Assembly: GCF_006912135.1 (NCBI RefSeq)
Contig: NZ_VIRS01000012.1
Coordinates: 62,001 to 126,000, forward strand
Direction: 5' to 3'
Length of the DNA: 64,000 bases
DNA from: Cryptosporangium phraense
GTDB taxonomy: Bacteria; Actinomycetota; Actinomycetes; Mycobacteriales; Cryptosporangiaceae
Of the stretch, positions 9,666-17,639 are shown in pieces. The position numbers and the translations under genes were made by a program. Under the pieces are notes generated by a model, which saw nothing but the letters and a program-made list of their open reading frames with translations, was not told the DNA's origin and made no database searches. Position 1 is the stretch's first letter. Every line of letters starts with the position of its first letter.

Positions 9666-11887
9666 TCAGCCACCTTCAGCTCGTCCGGGCCGATCGGCGC
9701 GCAGCAGCCCCGCTCCACCGCGATCAGCGACACCACCGCGGTGTGGTACCGCGCCTCGATCGCTTCGTCGGTGTACGGGTTCTTGGCCGGCTCCGGAATC
9801 GCGCCTCGCGCGTGCCGGGCCGCGTTCACCCCGAGCAGCCGGTAGTCACCCCGTCCCAGCACCGGCGCCACCGAGTACAGCTCGAGGTTGGCCAGCGGCG
9901 GCAGGTCCCGCCGGTGGATCAGCGCGGTGCCCTTCGCCTGCAGCCCGACCGACACGCCGGACCCGGCCAACCGGGCCGCCGACAGCCCGATCATGCCCAG
10001 GTCGAGCGTGTCGTTCACCCGCACCACCCGCCCGACGCAGCCCTCCTCCTCGATCCCGGCCAGGATCTCACGGAGCACGTCGACGACGGTCAGCCCGGAG
10101 AGCGTCCGCCAGATCTCCCGGCCGGTCGCCGGCGAGACGCCGATCACGACGTCCCGCGGATCGGTCCCGACGAGACCCGGCCCGGCCACCGAGATCGCGT
10201 CCGACGCCCACGAGGCCTGCTCGGCCCGGAGGTCCTCCACCGACCGCGCCTGCCGGATGTCGTCGATCTCTTTCCGACGGGCCGGGGACGGCTCGTACCC
10301 GGTGCCCGGACCGGCGTAGTCGTTCGGGTCGGTCACGGCCGAGAGCACCGACATGTCCTCGGTGAAGATCGCCGCGGTCTGCAGGTAGTCGCCCACGACC
10401 CGGGCCTTCAGCATCGCCAGCATCCGGGCGGCCTCGTCCTCGAACCCCGACTCGGCCAGCGCCGCGACCACGTCCACCATCGACAGGCCGCTCTCCCGGA
10501 TCGTCCGGGCCGCGTTCAGCACGCTGAGAGCGTCGTCCCCGACCAGATCCTTCGACCCGACGGCGTCCACCGCCGCGTCGACCGACTCGTCGGACAGGTC
10601 GGCGAGGCCGAACCAGCGGTAGACGGCCTGCACCGCCTCGGCGGCGCGCCGGCGCAGCGCCTCCAGCGAGTCCGGCGGAGCGGTCCGCAGGCCGCCGTCG
10701 ACACCCCAGTCACGCTGCATCGCGAGCCAGTCGTCGAGGTCCTCGGCGTTCCAGTTGCTCGGGCCGAACATGTTGTCGTAGCGCTGGATCGTGCCGAACC
10801 CGCTGCACACGAAGTCGGACCCGGCCAGCAGGATCGGCAGCGTCCGCGACGTCCTCCGGACGTCGGACTCGCTCATCAGCGCGTCGTTGCCGGTGCAGGC
10901 CTCCAGGTTGCGGGCCATCACCATCACGTTCTCGGCCATCAGCTCACGCACGCCGTTCGGCACCGCGGCCGCGACCGACGCGCCGTCGATGCCTCCGTTC
11001 TGCACGCCCTGCGCGCCGATCGCCCGGGCCAGGGCCACGCAGCGCGACTCCAGGTAGAGCATCGAGCGGCGCTCCGCGCCACCCATCAGGACCTCGGCCC
11101 CAGCTCCGGACGACACCCGCATCTTGATCCCGCGCGACGCGTAGGCCGACGTCAGGAACGCCTTCGACCAGGGCGTGTCGTCGCCGTCGGTGAAGACGTC
11201 CTCGGTGCCGTAGAGCGAGACGGTCTCGGCGTAGGAGACGAACCCGCGCAGGCCGAGCTCCAGCTCGAGCGCCTCCTCCACCGAACACTGCACGAGGACG
11301 CCGGCCGCGCCGACGGCCGCCCCGACGCTCACCGCGACCGCGTTCGAGGGTGCGTCGGCCAGTACCGGCACCGTGGTCTCGAGCTCGCGGAAGCCGTAGG
11401 CGGCCGCGGTCGCCGCGTCGGCGGCGAGCAGCAGCGGATCGTCGGCGCGGTTCGTGACGTGCCCCTGGTTGCTGGGCGTCTTGCGGGCCCGCAGCTTGGT
11501 CATCGCCATCGTGAGCTCGGCCGGCCGGAGCAGCGCCAGCACCCGGGCGAGCTTCGCCGGGGTGCAGCCCGCGATCAGGCGCACCACCTGCTGCCGCGGG
11601 ACCGCGAAGTCGACGAGCATCCGGGCCAGCTGGACGTCGGTGTAGGCCATCGCCTCCTCGGCGACGTCCAGGTCGAGCCCGTGGACGGCGATGAACGCGT
11701 CGATCGTGTCGAAGTCGTCCTCGGCCACGCCGTCCAGCTCGACGACCCGGCCGTCGACCAGCCGGAGCGAGGGCTCCGGGTCGTGCGGCGAGCGCAGCGC
11801 GACCAGGCCGAGATCGGGGTTCTCGACCGCGAACCCGTCGAGGTTCACGCGCTGGGCGTCCAAGGCCCGGATCCGCCCCACGCCCAT
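9662..11887 (-). CDS. B12-dependent diol/glycerol dehydratase, fused large and medium subunits
   Basis: The 741-residue protein joins two subunits that are separate in enteric bacteria. Residues about 1-540 match the large subunit, which forms the radical active site (for example YGTEDVFTDGDDTPWSK and the segment QNGGIDGASV). Residues about 580-741 match the medium subunit (QAKGTALIHRRDLPPLANL). The enzyme converts 1,2-diols or glycerol to aldehydes using adenosylcobalamin. The start at 11887 has AGGAG five bases upstream, made partly from the stop codon of the preceding kinase-like gene 8 bp away. No microcompartment shell genes are present in the window. Confidence 0.93.
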   Translation of the reverse strand: MGVGRIRALDAQRVNLDGFAVENPDLGLVALRSPHDPEPSLRLVDGRVVELDGVAEDDFDTIDAFIAVHGLDLDVAEEAMAYTDVQLARMLVDFAVPRQQVVRLIAGCTPAKLARVLALLRPAELTMAMTKLRARKTPSNQGHVTNRADDPLLLAADAATAAAYGFRELETTVPVLADAPSNAVAVSVGAAVGAAGVLVQCSVEEALELELGLRGFVSYAETVSLYGTEDVFTDGDDTPWSKAFLTSAYASRGIKMRVSSGAGAEVLMGGAERRSMLYLESRCVALARAIGAQGVQNGGIDGASVAAAVPNGVRELMAENVMVMARNLEACTGNDALMSESDVRRTSRTLPILLAGSDFVCSGFGTIQRYDNMFGPSNWNAEDLDDWLAMQRDWGVDGGLRTAPPDSLEALRRRAAEAVQAVYRWFGLADLSDESVDAAVDAVGSKDLVGDDALSVLNAARTIRESGLSMVDVVAALAESGFEDEAARMLAMLKARVVGDYLQTAAIFTEDMSVLSAVTDPNDYAGPGTGYEPSPARRKEIDDIRQARSVEDLRAEQASWASDAISVAGPGLVGTDPRDVVIGVSPATGREIWRTLSGLTVVDVLREILAGIEEEGCVGRVVRVNDTLDLGMIGLSAARLAGSGVSVGLQAKGTALIHRRDLPPLANLELYSVAPVLGRGDYRLLGVNAARHARGAIPEPAKNPYTDEAIEARYHTAVVSLIAVERGCCAPIGPDELKVAE

Positions 11888-11895
11888 GCAGTCTC

Positions 11896-14139
11896 CTAGT
11901 TGAGGTTGATGCTGATCTGCGTGAGATCGCCGCCCGACGTGCGCTTGAAGATCGCGTTCTGTGAGAGGAAGTAGACGACACCATTGGGCCCGGCCGCTAC
12001 GGCATCGACGTACCGGCCGCTGACGAGTTCCCGGGCCGAGCCGCCGTTCCGGAGCTCGCACACCCCGTACGAGCCGACGTAGAGCGCGTTCTCGGAGCTG
12101 ATGCCGAGCGCGTCCGGGCCGTTCGCGACGATCTTCGACGGGCAGTCGGCCAGCGTGCCGCCGCCCGCGACCGGCTCGATGTCGCCGTTGACCTGGAAGC
12201 CCCAGATGATGTGGTGCCCCCGGTCGGCGACGTAGACCCGGCCGTCGCTGCCGACCGCGATCGAGCGGATCTGGTCCAGCGCGGCCGAGCTGTCGGGCGT
12301 CCCCGCCGTCGTCTCCTCGGTCGGGTTCTCGGCGACGACGGTCAGGCCCTTCGTGCCCAGCCGGCGGACGCGCTGGGTGCCGCTGCCCGACTCGGCGATG
12401 TAGAGCTGGCCGGTGCGGCTGGTGGCGATCACGAAGAAGTTCGGCAGCTGGGCCGCCTGGGGGTTCGTCAGGTCGTCGCTCTCGCTGGCGGTGGGCTGGC
12501 CGCCGACCACGGTCCGGATCTTGCCGTCCGCGGTGACCTGCCGGATCCGCCGTTCGGCGGTGTCGGCGATGTAGAGGCTGCCCTCGGGCCCGATCGCCAG
12601 CGACTGCGGGTACGCCAGCTGGGCCTTCATCGCGGGCCCGCCGTCGCCGCCGGACCCGGGGCTGACCTCGGGGCCGGTGCCGGCCACGACCGACACCTGG
12701 CCGGACGGCGTCACCTTGCGGATCTGCCGGTTGGAGACGTCGCTGACGTAGAGGTTGCCGGAGCCGTCGACGACCAGGCCGCGGGGCGTGGTCGTGCGGA
12801 TCGCGATCTCACCGTCGCCGGAATCGGACTTCCAGGGCGCGAGCACGGCCAGCGTCACGCCGGTGACGGCCAGGACCGTGACCGCGCCGATCGCGCTGAG
12901 GATCCCGGGACGGCGGTACCAGGGCCGGCGCGGACGCCCGCCCTCGTCGGCCGGCGGCCAGTCGTCCGGATCGTCGTAGTCGGGGAACTTCGTCTCCGGC
13001 GGAGGCGGCCCCTCGTCGAAGGCCGGGCGACCGCCCGACCGCGGGAAGCCCGACGTCGGGGCACCGGAGATGGGGGCGCCGCTGACCGGGGCGCCACTGA
13101 CCGGAGCGTCGAGAGCGGGGGCCCCGGAGACGGGGGCGCCGCTGGTAGGGGAACCGGCGAGGGCCCGGTTCGGACTGGTCTGACCGGGGACGGCCACGCT
13201 CGCGCGGGCGGTCAGCGACCGCTCGTCGGCCTCGAGCGACCCCATCCGGGTCACGCCCTCCATCCGCCCCCGGGCCGCGCTGCGGACCCGGCTCGACACC
13301 CGGATCGGCACCGAGACCTGGTCGAGCCAGTCCACGCCGAGCGCCTCGGCCGCGCCGCGGCCCAGGTCGATCGCGAACTCGTGCGCCGACCGCTGCCGGT
13401 CGTTGGGGTCCTTGCTCAGCGACTGGTCGAGCACGGCCGAGAGCGACCGGGGAACAGTGAGCAATCGCGGTGGTGGCACGTTGACGTGGTGGTGCAGCAG
13501 CGCCGAGAGCGGCAGGTCGCGGCTGAACGGCAGCTTCCCGCTGAACAGCTCGTAGAGCACGACGCCGAGCGAGTAGACGTCGGTCGCCGGGCCGATCCGG
13601 AACCCCTGGATCCGTTCGGGCGCGGTGTAGGCGGGTGTCCCGGAGGCCGCGCTGACCAGTGACGCACCGTCGGAAACGGTGCCGAACCCGACCAGCTTGA
13701 GGATTCCGTCGTTCGTGTAGAGCACGTTCTCCGGGCGGACGTCCCGGTGCAGCAGGCCGCGCTGGTGGACCGCAGCCAGCGCGTCGGCGATGGCCAGACC
13801 GGCGCCGCAGGCTTCGATCGCCGTCAGCCCGGGCCGTTGATGCAGCATCGGGCCGGTCACCCGCTCCATGATGAGCAGGCAGAGCCCTTCGCTCTCGACG
13901 TAGTCATGAATCCGCACGATGTGCGGATGGTCGAGTTCGGCGAGCATCGTCGCCTCGGAGAGGAAGCGCTCGCGGAGCTCCGCGTCCGTTTCCCCGTCCG
14001 CCAGCACTTTGACCGCCGCTTGCCAGCCGATCCGCCGGTGACGGGCGGCGTACACGACGCCGTACCCGCCTCGGCCGATCCGCTCACCGACCTCATAGGC
14101 CGGTATGGCGGCGCCCAAGCGCTCGCGATTCATCAGCAT
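11896..14139 (-). CDS. NHL-propeller Ser/Thr kinase-like protein with GFG in place of DFG (possible pseudokinase)
   Basis: The 747-residue protein has the same plan as the kinase at 4040-6523. It comprises a kinase domain (about residues 15-280), a linker of SGAPVSGAP-type repeats, one membrane helix (ILSAIGAVTVLAVTGVTLAVL) and NHL-like blades (LYVSDVSNRQIRKV, LYIADTAERRIRQV). The glycine loop and Lys44 are intact and HRD Asp133 is present. However, the catalytic-loop Lys is Arg135 and the metal-binding DFG Asp is Gly151. It is therefore either catalytically dead or an atypical kinase; human CASK also has GFG and shows Mg-independent activity. It is the first gene of the dehydratase operon. 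A second ATG at 14133 is an alternative start. Confidence 0.88.
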   Translation of the reverse strand: MLMNRERLGAAIPAYEVGERIGRGGYGVVYAARHRRIGWQAAVKVLADGETDAELRERFLSEATMLAELDHPHIVRIHDYVESEGLCLLIMERVTGPMLHQRPGLTAIEACGAGLAIADALAAVHQRGLLHRDVRPENVLYTNDGILKLVGFGTVSDGASLVSAASGTPAYTAPERIQGFRIGPATDVYSLGVVLYELFSGKLPFSRDLPLSALLHHHVNVPPPRLLTVPRSLSAVLDQSLSKDPNDRQRSAHEFAIDLGRGAAEALGVDWLDQVSVPIRVSSRVRSAARGRMEGVTRMGSLEADERSLTARASVAVPGQTSPNRALAGSPTSGAPVSGAPALDAPVSGAPVSGAPISGAPTSGFPRSGGRPAFDEGPPPPETKFPDYDDPDDWPPADEGGRPRRPWYRRPGILSAIGAVTVLAVTGVTLAVLAPWKSDSGDGEIAIRTTTPRGLVVDGSGNLYVSDVSNRQIRKVTPSGQVSVVAGTGPEVSPGSGGDGGPAMKAQLAYPQSLAIGPEGSLYIADTAERRIRQVTADGKIRTVVGGQPTASESDDLTNPQAAQLPNFFVIATSRTGQLYIAESGSGTQRVRRLGTKGLTVVAENPTEETTAGTPDSSAALDQIRSIAVGSDGRVYVADRGHHIIWGFQVNGDIEPVAGGGTLADCPSKIVANGPDALGISSENALYVGSYGVCELRNGGSARELVSGRYVDAVAAGPNGVVYFLSQNAIFKRTSGGDLTQISINLN

Positions 14140-14207
14140 GACCCACGTCCATCCGGCATCTCGGGCTCCGCTGCCACCACCGCTGATACGAACGCGATTC
14201 TGCCGAG

Positions 14208-14225
14208 CTAGGGGGACTAGGGGGA
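14208..14225. promoter_or_regulatory. Tandem 9-mer CTAGGGGGA x2 upstream of the kinase/dehydratase operon
   Basis: Two exact head-to-tail copies of CTAGGGGGA occupy 14208-14216 and 14217-14225, about 70-86 bp upstream of the first ATG of the minus-strand operon. Direct repeats at this distance often bind an activator or repressor. No consensus is known to me, so the role is inferred only from placement. Confidence 0.35.
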
Positions 14226-14318
14226 ATTGGCGGCGAAAAGTATGGCTAGATGCCGACCGTCTCGGTAACCGAACTCCTCTGCCCTGATTACGTAACGTCC
14301 GCCGAACGGCCCATCTGT

Positions 14319-14771
14319 TCATGATGCGGAATCCGCAGGAGCGGCGTAAGGCCATCGATCGGCGGCCGCCGTGGCGCAGGCGACATCCTGCTCCACCGTG
14401 CCGCCGCTGACGCCGACCCCGCCCACCACCCGCCCGTCGGCCCAGAGCGGCTTGCCGCCGCCGAAGCAGATGTACCGGCCCCCGGCGGCCGACGCCAGGC
14501 CCTGGAGCGGGCCGCCCGGCGCGGCCAGCGCCCCGAGCACGTCGGTGGCGACCCGGTGGGCCACCGCGGTGTAGGCCTTGTCGACGGCCAGCGTCGGGCC
14601 GGCGATCTCGGCGGCGTCCATCCGGACGAACGCCACCAGGTTGCCGCCACCGTCGACGACCGCGACCGAGACGAGCGCCCCCAGGCCCTTGGCCGTGGCC
14701 AGCGCAGCGGCGCAGAGCAGCAGCGCGGTGTCGAGGTCCGGCCCGATCGTCTCGGGCCCGATCATGCTCAT
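14319..14771 (-). CDS. GlcG/HbpS family protein (heme-degradation domain-like)
   Basis: The 150-residue protein belongs to the GlcG/HbpS (DUF336) family. It shows the usual pattern of VSVAVVDGGGNLVAFVRMD, then DKAYTA, and a C-terminal GGxPL/W-GGVGVSGG block. Members include the extracellular heme-binding HbpS and many small proteins encoded with catabolic enzymes; no signal peptide is visible here. Its ATG overlaps the formamidase stop codon (ATGA), so it is the last gene of the permease-amidase operon. Its biochemical role in such operons is unclear. Confidence 0.85.
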   Translation of the reverse strand: MSMIGPETIGPDLDTALLLCAAALATAKGLGALVSVAVVDGGGNLVAFVRMDAAEIAGPTLAVDKAYTAVAHRVATDVLGALAAPGGPLQGLASAAGGRYICFGGGKPLWADGRVVGGVGVSGGTVEQDVACATAAADRWPYAAPADSAS

Positions 14772-15784
14772 CGACGCCAGGCTTCGGCGACGGCCTTCAG
14801 CCTGCGGTGCACCCCGCCCATCGCAGTCACGCCCGGCAGCGCGGACTTCGGCATCTTCGCGGTCATCGTGTAGACCGTGTCGACGACGTTCGCGACCGGC
14901 GTCAGCGTGGCCTGGGAGACCAGCTGGTAGGCGTCCAGGGTGCTCAGGCCGGTCTCGGTGGCCACCCAGCCGACGAGCTCGGAGTGCGCGATGCGGAACG
15001 CGTCCTCGAGCGGCTTGGTGGACCCGGTCGTGATCAGGTAGTCGTCGCTCTCGATCCGCGGCCAGCGGCAGGGCCGGCCCTTGAGCACGTCGACGACCAG
15101 CGCGGTGTCCATCGCGGTCTCGACCGCGACACCGCAGGTCTCGCCCTCGCCCTGGCGGGCATGCCCGTCGCCGAAGCTGAACAGCGCCCCGGGAACGTTG
15201 ACCGGCAGGTAGCAGGTGACGCCGGCCCGCATCTCCGGCGTGTCCATGTTGCCGCCCCAGTCGCCGGGCGCGAGCGAGTTGCGGACCTCGCCCAGCGCCG
15301 GCGCCACCCCGACCGTCCCGTGCATGGGGTCGAGCGGGAGGTCGACGGTGAAGTCCGAATCGAGGGCGCGGTAGCGCACGGTGCGGGCCACGCGGTCGAG
15401 GTCGTAGATCCAGGTGCGCTCGGGCAGCGCCTGGTGGAGCAGCGGGGTCACCGGGGTGGCGGTGAGCGCCCCGAAGAACGGGACCGTGGTGCTGACGCCC
15501 CAGGTCTCCCGCGGCTCGATCGAGATGAAGTGCACGGCGAGCGTGTCGCCGGGCTCCGCGCCCTCGATGTGGAACGGACCGGTCTGCGGGTTGAGGTAGC
15601 GCGGGTCGCACAGCTCCGAGCTGCGGTCGTCCACCGAGCGGACGACGCCCGCGAAGCAGTCTCTGGTCCAGGTGGTGAGTACGGTGCCCGGCCTCAACGA
15701 CGCGACCGGGGCGGCGCCGCCGAACGTGTAGACGAGTCCGGCCGGATCGACGTCGGGGTCCGGTTGGTAGTCGAAGCTGGGCAC
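14768..15784 (-). CDS. Acetamidase/formamidase family protein
   Basis: The 338-residue enzyme fits the FmdA/AmdA family, which hydrolyses small amides to ammonia and the acid. Landmarks include the early GTVLTTWTRDCFAG strand, NPQTGPFHIEGAEPGD, GNMDTPEM and the conserved GDGHARQGEGE segment. The GTG at 15784 has GAGGAGG about seven bases upstream and gives the usual length. It lies 11 bp after the APC permease gene, suggesting that the permease imports the amide or a precursor of it. Confidence 0.9.
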   Translation of the reverse strand: MPSFDYQPDPDVDPAGLVYTFGGAAPVASLRPGTVLTTWTRDCFAGVVRSVDDRSSELCDPRYLNPQTGPFHIEGAEPGDTLAVHFISIEPRETWGVSTTVPFFGALTATPVTPLLHQALPERTWIYDLDRVARTVRYRALDSDFTVDLPLDPMHGTVGVAPALGEVRNSLAPGDWGGNMDTPEMRAGVTCYLPVNVPGALFSFGDGHARQGEGETCGVAVETAMDTALVVDVLKGRPCRWPRIESDDYLITTGSTKPLEDAFRIAHSELVGWVATETGLSTLDAYQLVSQATLTPVANVVDTVYTMTAKMPKSALPGVTAMGGVHRRLKAVAEAWRR

Positions 15785-15795
15785 CGCCGGCCTCC

Positions 15796-17370
15796 TCAGC
15801 GCTCGTGCGACTCGGCCATCACCGTGGAGCCGATCCGGGCGTACCGCTCCGGGCTGCGGTACTTCAGCGCCAGCGCGATGACCGCACCGACGATGCCGAT
15901 GCCGAGCACGATGTACGGCGTCGCCTTGAACACCGGGCTGCCCGCGGCCGCACCGGCCGCGAAGTCGATGTTCGTGAACAGCAGATAGACGACGTAGAGC
16001 ATGCCGATCGCACCGATCAGCGGGGCCAGGAACGTGCGCCACCAGCTCGCGGTCTCCGGGTGCTGCTTGCGCACGTGGAAGTACCAGATCACCGCGATGG
16101 AGCAGATCGCCTGCACGATCAGGATCGCCATCGTGCCGAGGATCGCCATCAGCCCGTACTGGTGGACGTAGGCGACGTCCGGGGCCGCGTCGGTCGGCTT
16201 CTGCAGGAGGAAGAAGCCGAGCGTGATCAGCAGCGTGATGACGGTCTGGGTGATCGACGCGATGTGCGGCGAGCCGTGCTTGCCGTGCGTCGAGCCGAGC
16301 GTCTTCTTCAGACCGTCGACGACGCCGTCGCGGCCGAGCGCGTACAGGTACCGGGAGGCCGCGTTGTGGAACGCCAGCGCGCAGGCGAACGAGCCGGTGA
16401 CGACGAGCACCTCGTAGACGTCCTTGACCCAGCCGGCCAGGAACCGGTCGGTGATGCCGTAGAACAGGTCGAACGCGTTGCCGGTGCTGCCGCGGGAGAT
16501 CGCCACGGCCTGGTCGAGCCCGTTGCCGGCGATCGCCATCCACGACACGAACGTGTAGAAGAGGCCGAGGCCGATCACGGCGATCATCGTGGCCCGGGGA
16601 ACGATCCGCTTCGGGTCCTTCGACTCCTCGCCGTAGACCGCGGTGGTCTCGAACCCGACCCAGGACCAGAACGCGAAGAACAGCCCGATCGCCGCGCTGC
16701 CGGTGATCGCCGCCTGCGGGTCGCTGGCGACCGCACCGAACGCGTTGACCGGGTTGATCGCGCCGGCCTCGATGCCGTCGGGGCCGCCGCCGCGGACCAG
16801 GATCGCGATGCCCAGCGCGGCCAGGATGACGACCTCGGCGACCAGGAAGACGCCGAGGATCTTGCCCGACAGCGAGATCTCGAAGTACCCGAGCGCGGCG
16901 ATGATCGCGATGCCGATCAGCGCGTAGACGATCCAGCTGATCTTGGGCCCGCCGAAGTTCTCGATCGTGCTCTTCGTGAACGAGGCCAGGATGCCGATCA
17001 GCGACGCCTCGAACACGACGTAGGCGAGCGTCGCCATCAGGCCGGCGCCCATGCCCCAGACCTTGCCCAGGCCGTGCGAGATGAAGCCGTAGAACGCGCC
17101 GGTCGTCGTGATGTGCTTGGCCATCGTGACGTAGCCGATCGCGAAGATCGTCAGGATCACGGTGGCGAAGAAGAAGCCGGCCGGTGCGCCGATGCCGTTG
17201 CCGTAGCCGATCGCGATCGGCACGTTGCCGGTCATCGCGGTGATCGGGGCCGCGTTGGCCAGCGCGATGAACAGCACCGCCCAGAGCCCGATCGTGCCGG
17301 GCTTGAGCCGGTGTACCTCGTGGGGAGCCAGACCTTCGGACTCGGCTGAGACGTCTTCTGTGGTGCTCAC
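15796..17370 (-). CDS. APC family amino acid/amine permease
   Basis: The 524-residue integral membrane protein has about 12 hydrophobic helices. It carries the APC-superfamily first helix with TAMTGNVPIAIGYGNGIGAPAG and the downstream motif FAFWSWVGFETTAVYGEE, typical of amino acid/polyamine permeases. It lacks a signal peptide and has hydrophilic ends. It starts the minus-strand operon with the formamidase and GlcG-like genes and is divergent from the aminotransferase operon. The substrate is probably an amino acid, amine or amide, but this is inferred from neighbours. Confidence 0.88.
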   Translation of the reverse strand: MSTTEDVSAESEGLAPHEVHRLKPGTIGLWAVLFIALANAAPITAMTGNVPIAIGYGNGIGAPAGFFFATVILTIFAIGYVTMAKHITTTGAFYGFISHGLGKVWGMGAGLMATLAYVVFEASLIGILASFTKSTIENFGGPKISWIVYALIGIAIIAALGYFEISLSGKILGVFLVAEVVILAALGIAILVRGGGPDGIEAGAINPVNAFGAVASDPQAAITGSAAIGLFFAFWSWVGFETTAVYGEESKDPKRIVPRATMIAVIGLGLFYTFVSWMAIAGNGLDQAVAISRGSTGNAFDLFYGITDRFLAGWVKDVYEVLVVTGSFACALAFHNAASRYLYALGRDGVVDGLKKTLGSTHGKHGSPHIASITQTVITLLITLGFFLLQKPTDAAPDVAYVHQYGLMAILGTMAILIVQAICSIAVIWYFHVRKQHPETASWWRTFLAPLIGAIGMLYVVYLLFTNIDFAAGAAAGSPVFKATPYIVLGIGIVGAVIALALKYRSPERYARIGSTVMAESHER

Positions 17371-17544
17371 GGGCCCACGCCCTTCCTGACTGACCAGCGG
17401 AATGGAGAGTTCGCCAGGGCGCAGCGTCGCGTCCGGTTGTCGAAGGAATGGGAGCGACTGATGTTCACCGTCGCGACACCGGGGATCGTGGCACCGTGAA
17501 GACCCTCGATCAATAGCGGGACCGTTACGGTCCTGTTTCGGTGC

Positions 17545-17564
17545 GACCGATTGACGAATCGGTC
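17545..17564. promoter_or_regulatory. 20-bp inverted repeat between the permease and aminotransferase operons
   Basis: The sequence has perfect 8-bp arms, GACCGATT and AATCGGTC, around GACG. It sits in the 269-bp divergent intergenic region, about 75 bp upstream of the aminotransferase ATG and 175 bp upstream of the permease start. It is a good candidate operator for the GntR/HutC regulator encoded at the end of the plus-strand operon. Confidence 0.5.
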
Positions 17565-17639
17565 TGACCAGGGTTAGTTAATGGCTCTACCGCAGCGCGG
17601 CGGATTGCTCCCCCGGCCCCGGCGCGGAAGGTCGTGTTC

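Noticed and set aside
14140-14318. Possible B12 riboswitch before the dehydratase operon
   Set aside because: I could not find the conserved B12-box pattern or a fitting set of stems in 180 bp.
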